Below are positions 8,293 through 15,316 of a stretch of DNA of 35,849 nucleotides, piece by piece. A model generated the notes under the pieces. The model saw nothing but the letters and a program-made list of their open reading frames with translations. It had not been told where the DNA came from and made no database searches. Source of the stretch: Rhodospirillales bacterium (GTDB lineage Bacteria > Pseudomonadota > Alphaproteobacteria > Reyranellales > Reyranellaceae); the NCBI GenBank assembly GCA_016185145.1, contig JACPOB010000182.1:1-35849 (forward strand), written 5' to 3'. A program made the position numbers and the translations under genes. The first letter of the stretch is position 1. Each line of letters starts with the position of its first letter.

Positions 8293-9435
8293 CTAGTTCA
8301 TGAGGCCGTAGAACTTGCCGGCGTTCTCGCAGGTGATCTTGTGAGTGATGTCGGCCGGCAGGTGGCCGAACTGCTTGGCGATGTATTCCGAGGAATCCGG
8401 CCAGATGCCGTCGGGATGCGGGTAGTCCGAGCCCCACATCAGGGTTTCGACGCCCATATCCTCGATCAGCTTGGTGCCGATGCGGTCATACTGGAACGTG
8501 GCGCGGCACTGGCGGCGCCAGTATTCGCTCGGCAGGAGCTTCATCTTGATGTCGCGGTACTGGTCCAGATACTCGTTGTCCATGCGGTCGATCAGGTAGG
8601 GAAGCCAGCCGATCCCGCTCTCGCCGAACACCACCCGGAACCGAGGAAAGCGCTCGAACACCGCCGCACCCATCAGCGCCGTCAGGATATGGCCGAGCGT
8701 CATCTGGAACATGCAGATGCTGCTGTAGCGCATCGCCAGGCCGGCATCGCCGGTGGTCTGGGCGCGGAGCTTCGGATCGACCGACGGGAAGGTGTGGAAA
8801 TGGAGCGGCAACTGCGTCTCGTCGATCGCCGCCCACAGCGGATCCCACATCGGATGCCACATCGGCGTCATGTTCCACGAGCAGCTGAGCTCGACGCCCC
8901 TGACGCCGAGCTTGGCGACGCGATGCACTTCAGTCACCGCGGCGGGAATGTCGCCGAACGGCAGGCAGGCCAGGCCGATCATCCGCTGCGGATGGCGCCT
9001 GCAGAAGTCGACGATGAAGTTGTTGTAGATGCGCAGCATTTCCGCCGAGGCGCCGGCGTCCTCCAGCTTCGCCGCGGCGGCGAGCACGCCGTAGATCACT
9101 TCGGCGTCGACGCCGTCGCTGTCGAGTTCCTTGGCGCGCAGGTCCGGGTCGCCCGGGCGGCGGACGCCGTTGAGGCCGGCCTCGTACAAACCGGTCTCCG
9201 CCATGCGGTCGGCGCGGTGCTGTTTGCCGGGCTCGTACTTCCGGCCTGCCGAGCCGACGCCGGCGACCAGACCGAAGGAGGCGCCGTTGCGCGCGACCCA
9301 CTCCTTGCCGTTCGGTCCTTCGCTGACGAAGGGCATCCGCTCCTTGAGGTCGCGCGACGACTCCGAGGTGAAGAGATCCGGCGGCAACCAGATCATGTCG
9401 AGATGGCAATCGGCCGAGATTCGTTTGTATTGCAT
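8293..9435 (-). CDS. Amidohydrolase-family protein (amidohydrolase 2, decarboxylase/hydrolase type)
   Basis: A 380-residue TIM-barrel metal-dependent hydrolase of the amidohydrolase-2 group, which also contains decarboxylases of aromatic acids. The N-terminal strand gives ISADCHLD (D9, H11; the second His of the usual HxH is Asp13). The middle has GVELSCSWNMTPMWHPMWDPLW and LPLHFHTFPS, and the C-terminus carries GSDYPHPDGIWPDS with the conserved metal/catalytic Asp. The reading frame continues upstream to 10557, but the start at 9435 is chosen because AAGGAG lies 9 bp before it and the upstream extension runs antisense to a real gene. It is the first gene of the minus-strand operon and diverges from another amidohydrolase across 123 bp. 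Confidence 0.9.
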   Translation of the reverse strand: MQYKRISADCHLDMIWLPPDLFTSESSRDLKERMPFVSEGPNGKEWVARNGASFGLVAGVGSAGRKYEPGKQHRADRMAETGLYEAGLNGVRRPGDPDLRAKELDSDGVDAEVIYGVLAAAAKLEDAGASAEMLRIYNNFIVDFCRRHPQRMIGLACLPFGDIPAAVTEVHRVAKLGVRGVELSCSWNMTPMWHPMWDPLWAAIDETQLPLHFHTFPSVDPKLRAQTTGDAGLAMRYSSICMFQMTLGHILTALMGAAVFERFPRFRVVFGESGIGWLPYLIDRMDNEYLDQYRDIKMKLLPSEYWRRQCRATFQYDRIGTKLIEDMGVETLMWGSDYPHPDGIWPDSSEYIAKQFGHLPADITHKITCENAGKFYGLMN

Positions 9436-9510
9436 CTGCTTCAACTCCTTGCGGCGGATCAGATACCGGGCACCTGAGAGCTCTTGCCAATGGATTGAAG
9501 GCCGCCATCC

Positions 9511-9531
9511 TGCACGTGCGGAGTGCACGTG
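9511..9531. promoter_or_regulatory. Tandem TGCACGTG boxes in a divergent promoter
   Basis: Two copies of TGCACGTG lie at 9511-9518 and 9524-9531, 13 bp apart, each containing the self-complementary CACGTG. They sit in the 123-bp gap between two divergent amidohydrolase genes and are a candidate regulator-binding site for both operons. No regulator gene is adjacent, so the binding protein is unknown. Confidence 0.4.
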
Positions 9532-9558
9532 TCGAGCAACTACCGATGGAGGAAACCA

Positions 9559-10476
9559 ATGCGGCGAGTGATCGATCTGGAATGCGTGCTGCCACCGGAT
9601 GAGAACGGCGTCGCGCGCCAATATTTCGGCGCCGCCGGTCATCGCATCGGCGAGGGCGATCCCGAGCTGCTTCCGCCGCTGCCAGGCTACGGCTTCGAGA
9701 ACTACCGCAACATCTTCACGCGGCGGGAGGGCGGCGCGCGCCAGCCGGACGCTGCCAAACCTGCTGGCAAGTCGCTGGCGCAGATCGTTGCCGAGATGGA
9801 TCGCGACGGCGTGCAGACCTCGGTGATCCACCGCATGCCGAACGACCTGCTGGCGAAGATCGTGCAGGCCTATCCGACGCGCTTCTTCGGCCTCGCCACG
9901 CTCAGCCCGTTCGACGGCATGCGCGGCGTGCGCGAACTGGAGAGGCTGGTGCGTGAGGAGAAGGTACAGGGCATGCGCGTCGGCGCGCTGTACAACGGCC
10001 TCGCCGCCGGCGACCGGCGCTACTACCCGCTCTATGCCAAATGCGTCGAGCTGGACATTCCGGTGCGCATCTACACCTCGATGAACTACGCCAACGACCG
10101 GCCTTACGATCTCGGCCACCCGCGCCATCTCGACCAGGTGGCGGTCGACTTCCCGGAACTCAGGATCATCGCCGGGCTGGGCGGCTGGCCGTGGATCAGC
10201 GACATGGTCGGTCTGCTGCGCCGCCACCCGAACCTCGCTTGCGACACCGCCTCGCACCATCCGCGCTACTTCGGCACCGCGGGCTCGGGCTGGGAGATGC
10301 TGCTGCAGTTCGGTAACACGCTGCTGCAGGACAAGGTGATGGTCGGCTTCTCCGCCGAGCAGTTCGGACTGTCGATCGCAGAGATGGTGAAGCTGTACGA
10401 GGCGCTGCCACTCAAGGAAGCCGTGATCGAGAAGTGGCTGTACGGCAACGCCAGGCGCTTCCTTCGCCTCCCCTGA
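9559..10476 (+). CDS. Divergent amidohydrolase-family protein with altered metal site
   Basis: A 305-residue amidohydrolase-2-like TIM-barrel protein. Recognisable parts are LAQIVAEMDRDGVQTSVIHRMPNDLL, the strand RFFGLATLSPFDGMRGVRELERL, MRVGALYNGLAAGDRRYYPLYAKCVELDIPV and IIAGLGGWPWISDMVGLLRRHPNL. The start is ATG 9559, with GGAGG just upstream, instead of the in-frame ATG at 9523. The usual metal motifs are changed: the N-terminal strand reads VIDLECVLPP where DxHxH is expected, and the late strand reads GFSAEQFG where GSDYP is expected. It may use different ligands or be non-hydrolytic. It is transcribed divergently from a canonical relative, and its stop codon lies inside a probable target duplication of the palindromic element downstream. 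Confidence 0.82.
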   Translation: MRRVIDLECVLPPDENGVARQYFGAAGHRIGEGDPELLPPLPGYGFENYRNIFTRREGGARQPDAAKPAGKSLAQIVAEMDRDGVQTSVIHRMPNDLLAKIVQAYPTRFFGLATLSPFDGMRGVRELERLVREEKVQGMRVGALYNGLAAGDRRYYPLYAKCVELDIPVRIYTSMNYANDRPYDLGHPRHLDQVAVDFPELRIIAGLGGWPWISDMVGLLRRHPNLACDTASHHPRYFGTAGSGWEMLLQFGNTLLQDKVMVGFSAEQFGLSIAEMVKLYEALPLKEAVIEKWLYGNARRFLRLP

Positions 10477-10481
10477 TGTCC

Positions 10482-10665
10482 TGGGGCTATCGCATATGGC
10501 ACTTTTCGTCGTCTCGACCGAAGCGCGAAGCGCGGAGCGGAGAGACCTTCTCTCCACGACAAGCGGCTTGTCGTGGAGAGAAGGTCTCTCCGCTCGGGCC
10601 TGAGTTTACCCCGAGCGAAGTCGAGGGGGCCCTCGGTCGAGACGACGGGATATGCGATAGCCCTG
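10482..10665. mobile_element. Nested-palindrome MITE-like element with flanking 10-bp duplication
   Basis: A 184-bp element with three nested perfect inverted repeats: outer GGGCTATCGCATAT at 10484-10497 with its complement at 10650-10663; middle CGTCGTCTCGACCG at 10507-10520 with its complement at 10634-10647; and an inner 28-bp arm at 10537-10564 with its complement at 10566-10593 around a 1-nt loop. The direct repeat CCTGATGTCC flanks it at 10472-10481 and 10666-10675, which looks like a target-site duplication. It has no coding capacity, so it would be a non-autonomous element. It accounts for most of the 301-bp gap between the amidohydrolase and the Rieske oxygenase gene; the transcript may also terminate here. 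Confidence 0.7.
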
Positions 10666-10777
10666 CCTGATGTCCGGGGCGGCCGTAGCGGTCGGCGGGG
10701 AAAGGGGCTATCCTAGTGTGGCGCGTTCATGCACCGAAGTCGGGCGACAGCATCATCCTCAGCCGAGGAGAACCCGC

Positions 10778-12229
10778 ATGCTCTCACAGGAAGACAACGA
10801 ACTGATCATCCGCACCGGCCCCGGCACGCCGATGGGCGAGGCGATGCGGCGCTACTGGGTCCCGGCCTGCCTGTCGAGCGAGATCGGCGAACCGGACGGC
10901 GCGCCGGTACGCGTCAAGCTGATGGGTGAGGAACTCGTCGCTTTCCGCGACACCGAAGGGCGCATCGGGTTGGTCGAGGAGTTTTGTCCGCATCGTCGCG
11001 TGTCGCTCTATTTCGGGCGCAACGAGGAGTGCGGTTTGCGCTGCGTCTATCACGGCTGGAAGTTCGACGTGACCGGCGCCTGTGTCGATCAGCTGAACGA
11101 GCCGGAGGAACACCAGTTCAAGCACAAGGTGAAGCTTTTAGCCTATCCGACCTGCGAGCTCGGCGGGATCGTCTGGGCCTATCTCGGGACGGCCGAGAAG
11201 TTGCCGCCCTTGCCGAAATTCGCCTGGACCCAGGTGCCGGAAGCCCGTCGCCACGTCACCAAGGTCATCGAGGAATGCAACTACCTGCAGGCGCTCGAAG
11301 GCGGCATCGACACCTCGCACGCGCCGATCCTGCACCGTTTGCTGACCGACAACGCGACCCGCGGCGGCCTCAGGCCGTCGAACCCGTTCGTGCGCGGCAA
11401 GGCGCCGAACCTGCGTGTCGACATTACCGACTACGGCTACCTCTATGCCGGGGTGCGGCCGCTCGGCGACGGGGACGTCCACGTGCGGACCTATCACTTC
11501 ATCATGCCGTTCCACCAGATCCGCCCATCGCGTTCGGAAAGCGGATTGCGGACCGATGCCGGCCATATCTGGGTGCCGATCGATGACCACAACTGCATGG
11601 TTTACAACTGGATCTACAGCATCGCCGATCAGCCGCTGACCGCGGAAGACCGCCTCGAACGCGGCCTCGGCAACGGGCCGTTGCATGTCGACCAGACGAC
11701 CTTCCGTTCGTTCCAGAACCGGACGAACGACTACGGCCTCGACCGCCAAGTGCAGAAGACCGAGAGCTACACCGGCATCGACGGTATCAACCAGCAGGAC
11801 CGGGCGCTGCAGGAAAGCATGGGCCGGATCGTCGATCGCAGCCGCGAGCATCTCGGCCCCGCCGACAAGGCGATCATCCAGGCCCGCAAGCTGTTGCGTG
11901 ACGCGGTGAAGGCCGTCGAAGCCGGCAGGCCGCCGGCCGGCACCGGCACCAGCTACTATACGGTCAAGGCCGGCGAAGACGTCTTCGCGCGCGATGCCGA
12001 CTGGCACCAGGCGCTGGCGCCGGACATCACCAAGGACAAGGTCCTGCAGACCGTGTGGGGCAGAGCAGGCCGCCTTAGAGTGTCGTCCTTTCAAATCGAA
12101 TCACCTCATCCTGAGGAGGCGCGAAGCGCCGTCTCGAAGGATGGGCAACAGAGGTGGTGCTCGTTCCCACCCTTCGAGACGCGATCCTGCGGACCGCTCC
12201 TCAGGGTGAGGTCATCAGGTTCAGCCTGA
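10778..12229 (+). CDS. Rieske non-haem iron oxygenase, large subunit, with repeat-encoded C-terminus
   Basis: A 483-residue aromatic-ring-hydroxylating oxygenase of the phthalate 4,5-dioxygenase/LigXa type. The Rieske [2Fe-2S] ligands are C70 and H72 (FCPHRR) and C89 and H92 (CVYHGW). The mononuclear iron triad is visible in EGGIDTSHAPILH, with H181 and H186 as ligands and the bridging D178. Start ATG 10778 follows GAGGAG. It inserts O2 atoms into, or demethylates, an aromatic substrate using electrons from a separate reductase; no reductase or ferredoxin gene is in the window. The natural protein probably ends near QTVWGRAG; the last 45 or so residues come from a dispersed palindromic repeat (12104-12211), so the C-terminus is an accidental extension. 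Confidence 0.92.
   Translation: MLSQEDNELIIRTGPGTPMGEAMRRYWVPACLSSEIGEPDGAPVRVKLMGEELVAFRDTEGRIGLVEEFCPHRRVSLYFGRNEECGLRCVYHGWKFDVTGACVDQLNEPEEHQFKHKVKLLAYPTCELGGIVWAYLGTAEKLPPLPKFAWTQVPEARRHVTKVIEECNYLQALEGGIDTSHAPILHRLLTDNATRGGLRPSNPFVRGKAPNLRVDITDYGYLYAGVRPLGDGDVHVRTYHFIMPFHQIRPSRSESGLRTDAGHIWVPIDDHNCMVYNWIYSIADQPLTAEDRLERGLGNGPLHVDQTTFRSFQNRTNDYGLDRQVQKTESYTGIDGINQQDRALQESMGRIVDRSREHLGPADKAIIQARKLLRDAVKAVEAGRPPAGTGTSYYTVKAGEDVFARDADWHQALAPDITKDKVLQTVWGRAGRLRVSSFQIESPHPEEARSAVSKDGQQRWCSFPPFETRSCGPLLRVRSSGSA
12104..12211. repeat. Dispersed palindromic repeat, family 1, copy A
   Basis: The imperfect inverted repeat begins CCTCATCCTGAGGAG and ends CTCCTCAGGGTGAGG. Inner arms are GTCTCGAAGGATGGG and CCCACCCTTCGAGAC. 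It shares this architecture with the copy at 14620-14719, and similar elements are, to my knowledge, widespread in Bradyrhizobium- and Reyranella-like genomes. It overlaps the 3' end of the Rieske oxygenase frame. It could fold as an RNA hairpin and serve as a terminator between that gene and the convergent M20 peptidase gene. Confidence 0.75.
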
Positions 12230-12257
12230 GGGGGCTTCGCTCTAGCCCTACTCCCCC

Positions 12258-13415
12258 TCAGGTCAGCGTCTCGAGCATCCGCACCAGGAGCTGCGCCCGC
12301 GGCGCCAGAGAGGCGTAGCTGATCTGCTCGTCGAGCGCGTGGGCGCCGCGGCCATCGGCGCCCAGCCCGTCGAGCGTCGGGATGCCGAGCGCGGCGGGAA
12401 AGTTGCCGTCGCTGACGCCGCCGGTGAGCGGCGTGTCCTCGAGCACGAAGCCGATCTCGGCGGCGCACGCCTTGGCGTGCTCGAACAGGGCCGCGATGCC
12501 GGCATTCTTCTCGTAGGGCGGCCGGTTGATGCCGCCCGTCACCTCGACGCGGCAGTCCGGATCGAAGGGCTTGCGCCGCAGGACGCGGTTCACCACGGCA
12601 TCGACGTCGATGCCGGGCGGCACGCGCAGGTCGATGGTGGCGGTGGCCAGCGCCGGCACCACGTTGGGTGCGCTGCCGCCGCTTGCCATGCCGACCACGA
12701 CCGAGATGCCCTTGTCGTAGTCGGTGATCGCTTCGAGATCGAGGATCTGGCGGGCGAGCTCGCGCAATGCGCTGCGGCCGTCCTGCGGTCGGGAGCCCGC
12801 ATGCGAGGCGCGGCCGGTGATGGTCATGTCGAAGCGGCCCCATCCCTTGCGCGCCGTCACGCACTTGCCGCCGTCGCGCGCCGGCTCCATGACCAGCACG
12901 TACTTCGACTTCAGCGCGGCGGCCTCGATGGCGGCGCGGCTGGTCGGGCTGCCGACCTCTTCCTCAGGCACGTAGAGCACCCGCACCGGCAGCTTCGTGC
13001 GCCGGCCTTCGCGCACGAAATGCTGCAGGGCATAGAAGCCCATGTAGGAGCCGGCCTTCATGTCGTAGATGCCCGGCCCGAACACCGCGTCGCCCTCGCG
13101 CCGGAACACGTGGGTGGTCGCGAGCGCGCCGATCGGATGGACCGTGTCGAGATGGCCCATGATCAGGATGCCGGGCTCGTCCTCGTCGCCCCACGGCGCG
13201 CGTGCTTCGAGGATGTCGCCGAAGCCGTCGCGTCCGGGCGTGCGCCTGGTCGGCGCACCGATCCGCGCCAGGTCGCTCTCGACCACGTCGACCAGGCGGT
13301 TGACCGCGGCGCCGTCGTGGCTCGGCGTCTCGACTTCGACCCAGCGCCGGATGCCGGCCAGGATCTCCTCGCTGTCGAAGGTGGGAATGTTGGAACGGGC
13401 GGTGGAGTCGTTCAT
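12258..13415 (-). CDS. M20-family metallopeptidase (glutamate carboxypeptidase-like)
   Basis: A 385-residue di-zinc M20 peptidase resembling carboxypeptidase G2 and ArgE/DapE relatives. Metal and catalytic residues are visible: H88 and D90 in GHLDTV, D118 in YDMKAG, the EEE at 151-153, E177 in VMEP, and a late His in GRGAHALDE. The lid/dimerisation domain spans roughly 187-300, with H205 in RASHAGSRPQDG. No signal peptide is seen, so it is probably cytoplasmic. It hydrolyses amide or peptide bonds, perhaps N-acyl amino acids; the substrate is not readable. The gene is monocistronic, convergent with the Rieske oxygenase and divergent from the 2OG oxygenase. In this setting it may cleave an amide conjugate of the degraded compound. 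Confidence 0.92.
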   Translation of the reverse strand: MNDSTARSNIPTFDSEEILAGIRRWVEVETPSHDGAAVNRLVDVVESDLARIGAPTRRTPGRDGFGDILEARAPWGDEDEPGILIMGHLDTVHPIGALATTHVFRREGDAVFGPGIYDMKAGSYMGFYALQHFVREGRRTKLPVRVLYVPEEEVGSPTSRAAIEAAALKSKYVLVMEPARDGGKCVTARKGWGRFDMTITGRASHAGSRPQDGRSALRELARQILDLEAITDYDKGISVVVGMASGGSAPNVVPALATATIDLRVPPGIDVDAVVNRVLRRKPFDPDCRVEVTGGINRPPYEKNAGIAALFEHAKACAAEIGFVLEDTPLTGGVSDGNFPAALGIPTLDGLGADGRGAHALDEQISYASLAPRAQLLVRMLETLT

Positions 13416-13508
13416 GGCAGGCCAGGGTCCGGTTGTTGAGGAGGCTCGCGCCGGTGCAGGCAGCTTACCAGATGATCGACCGTGGCCAGGGGCACAATCC
13501 GTCCAGCT

Positions 13509-13572
13509 GGAATCGGATGGGCGGATTGGATGGAACCGCGCCCGGTTCCATCCAATCGCATTCCGCTCTAGG
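13509..13572. repeat. Dispersed palindromic repeat, family 2, copy A
   Basis: The perfect 15-bp arms GATTGGATGGAACCG (13524-13538) and CGGTTCCATCCAATC (13543-13557) enclose a 4-nt loop. They are flanked by GGAATCGGATGG and GCATTCCGCT. The same pattern, with a GGAAC-core hairpin and a trailing GCATTCCGCT, recurs at 20508-20574. It lies in the gap between the divergent M20 peptidase and 2OG oxygenase genes, where it could affect promoter structure. Confidence 0.65.
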
Positions 13573-13604
13573 CTTCATCAGATGCCAGCTTCTGGAGGGT
13601 TTCG

Positions 13605-14609
13605 ATGTCCGGCGTGAGCAGCGAGGAGATCCCCATCATCGACGTGTCGGGCGCCATCGCCGGCGATGCCGATGCGCTCGCCCGCTGCGCGGAGGAGCTG
13701 CGCCATGCCTACGAGGATGTCGGCTTCTGGTTCATGACCGGGCACGGCGTGCCGCAGTCGCTGGTCGACCGGGTCTTCGCCGAGGCCGCGCGCTTCCATG
13801 CGCAGCCGTTGGACGACAAGCTCAGGCTCAAGATCAACGAGCACAACATCGGCTATCTGGCGATGAAGGCTGCGACCACGCGCCATTCGGACGTCAGCAC
13901 CGACAACAAGCCGAACCTCAACGAAGCGTTCTTCGTCAAGCGCGACCTGCCGCTCGACCATCCCGACGTGATCGCCAACAAGCGCTTCCGCGGCGCGAAC
14001 CAGTGGCCGGCCGGACTGCCGGGCTTCCGCGAGACGGTCGTCGCCTATTGCGATGCGCTGGAGCGCGCCGCGCTCTCCATCCTGCCGGTCTATGCCGCCG
14101 CCCTCGACCTGCCGCCGCAGCATTTCTCGCCGGCTTTCCGCGAGCCGCAGTACACGCTGCGCATGTCGCACTACCCCCACACGCCGGTGCTGACGGACGG
14201 CGAATACGGCCTGGCGCCGCACGCCGACACCTCGTTCATGACCTTGCTGGCGCAGAACAAGGTGCCGGGGCTGTCGCTGCGCACCGCGTCGGGACGCTGG
14301 ATCGACGCGCCGGCGATCGAAGGGGCGTTCCTGGTCAACAGCGGGCAGATGCTGAACCGGTGGAGCAACGGCCGCTTTCGCGCCACGCCGCACCGCGTCA
14401 TCAACCGTTCCGGCGGCGAGCGCTACGCTATCCCGTTCTTCTTCGACTGCACGATCGACCACGAGATGGTGTGCCTGCCCTCGTGCACCGACGCCGACCA
14501 TCCGATCAGGTACGAGCCCACGACCTACACGGCGTTCATGAGCTGGTACCAGAACCAGAATTACGATCATGTCCGCAACGCCGAAGGCGTGCGGTTGCAA
14601 GCGAACTAG
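13605..14609 (+). CDS. 2-oxoglutarate/Fe(II) oxygenase, isopenicillin-N-synthase-like family
   Basis: A 334-residue non-haem iron oxygenase. The N-terminal DIOX_N part runs IPIIDVSGAIAG to VGFWFMTGHGVP (9-50). The C-terminal double-stranded beta-helix carries the iron triad H206 and D208 (PHADTSFMTLL) and H263 (TPHRV), with the 2-oxoglutarate-binding R273 in RYAIPFFF where the family usually has RxS. ATG 13605 follows GGAGGG. It would oxidise a small organic molecule with 2-oxoglutarate as co-substrate; some relatives act without it. Substrate unknown. It lies in the degradation island, and its 3' end is followed at once by a palindromic repeat that may terminate transcription. Confidence 0.92.
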   Translation: MSGVSSEEIPIIDVSGAIAGDADALARCAEELRHAYEDVGFWFMTGHGVPQSLVDRVFAEAARFHAQPLDDKLRLKINEHNIGYLAMKAATTRHSDVSTDNKPNLNEAFFVKRDLPLDHPDVIANKRFRGANQWPAGLPGFRETVVAYCDALERAALSILPVYAAALDLPPQHFSPAFREPQYTLRMSHYPHTPVLTDGEYGLAPHADTSFMTLLAQNKVPGLSLRTASGRWIDAPAIEGAFLVNSGQMLNRWSNGRFRATPHRVINRSGGERYAIPFFFDCTIDHEMVCLPSCTDADHPIRYEPTTYTAFMSWYQNQNYDHVRNAEGVRLQAN

Positions 14610-14619
14610 TAGCAGATGA

Positions 14620-14719
14620 CCTCACCCTGAGGAGGCCCGTAGGGCCGTCTCGAAGGGTGGGCTACATCGCCTTCGTTGCCACCCTTCGAGACGGCCCTAC
14701 GGGCCTCCTCAGGGTGGGG
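14620..14719. repeat. Dispersed palindromic repeat, family 1, copy B
   Basis: Long near-perfect arms at about 14620-14660 and 14679-14719, around an 18-nt loop, contain GAGGAGGCCCGTAGGGCCGT and its complement. It has the same layout as the copy at 12104-12211 (CCTCA outer end, GTCTCGAAGG inner end). It begins 11 bp after the 2OG oxygenase stop and ends about 40 bp before the GrpB-family start. It is a probable transcription-end hairpin as well as a dispersed repeat. Confidence 0.8.
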
Positions 14720-14759
14720 TCGGGCTGTATCAGCGTCCAATGAAGGCCGGCGTGGGTTC

Positions 14760-15272
14760 ATGGATGAAGTCGAGATCGTCGATTACGATCCCCGATGGCC
14801 CCTCTTGTTCGAGGAAGAGGCCAAACGGTTACGGGCGGTTCTCGATCCGTCGCTGGTCGTCGGGCTCGAGCATTTCGGAAGCACTGCGATTCCCGGCCTG
14901 TCCGCCAAGCCCATCATAGATATCCTGATCGCCGTCCGATCGCTGGCGGTCGCGCAGGCGACCTTTGTCGACGTGCTGCGGAAGCTTGATTACGTGTATT
15001 GGGCCGACAATCCAAAGAAGGATCGACTGTTCTTCGTCAAGGGGATGCCGCCGTTTGGGTCGAAGCGTTCGCATCATGTGCATGTCACGGAGCCGGACGG
15101 CGAGGTGTGGCGGCGCTTGGCGTTCAGGGACTATTTGCGTGCTCATCCGGAGGAGGCCGCGACCTACGAGCGGCTCAAAAGGCGACTTGCCAACGAACAT
15201 CCGAGCGACCGCGAGGCTTATACCGATGCCAAGTCTGCCTACGTCGAAGGCGTGATGCGCAAGGCGATCTAG
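14760..15272 (+). CDS. GrpB/UPF0157-family nucleotidyltransferase-like protein
   Basis: A 170-residue protein of the GrpB family, which has a minimal nucleotidyltransferase fold. The signature is HFGSTAIPGLSAKPIIDILI at about 39-58, with G and S then the Asp of the active-site strand, followed by RLFFVKGMPP and SHHVHVTEPDG, and a helical C-terminus with LRAHPEEAATYERLKRRLA. The frame is open back to 14676 inside the repeat, but ATG 14760 gives the family's normal N-terminus (VEIVDYDPRWPLLFEEEAKRL). No strong ribosome binding site is seen. Some relatives appear as fusions with dephospho-CoA kinase; the biochemical role of this stand-alone protein is unknown. It stands alone between the 2OG oxygenase and the flavoprotein. 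Confidence 0.88.
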   Translation: MDEVEIVDYDPRWPLLFEEEAKRLRAVLDPSLVVGLEHFGSTAIPGLSAKPIIDILIAVRSLAVAQATFVDVLRKLDYVYWADNPKKDRLFFVKGMPPFGSKRSHHVHVTEPDGEVWRRLAFRDYLRAHPEEAATYERLKRRLANEHPSDREAYTDAKSAYVEGVMRKAI

Positions 15273-15316
15273 TCCAGGGTGGCCGAGCCGGGGGCGGCAC
15301 GGTATAGGCCGGGCCC

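Noticed and set aside
9436..10557. Upstream extension of the amidohydrolase frame
   Set aside because: It runs antisense to the second amidohydrolase gene, and a ribosome binding site sits right before the start at 9435.
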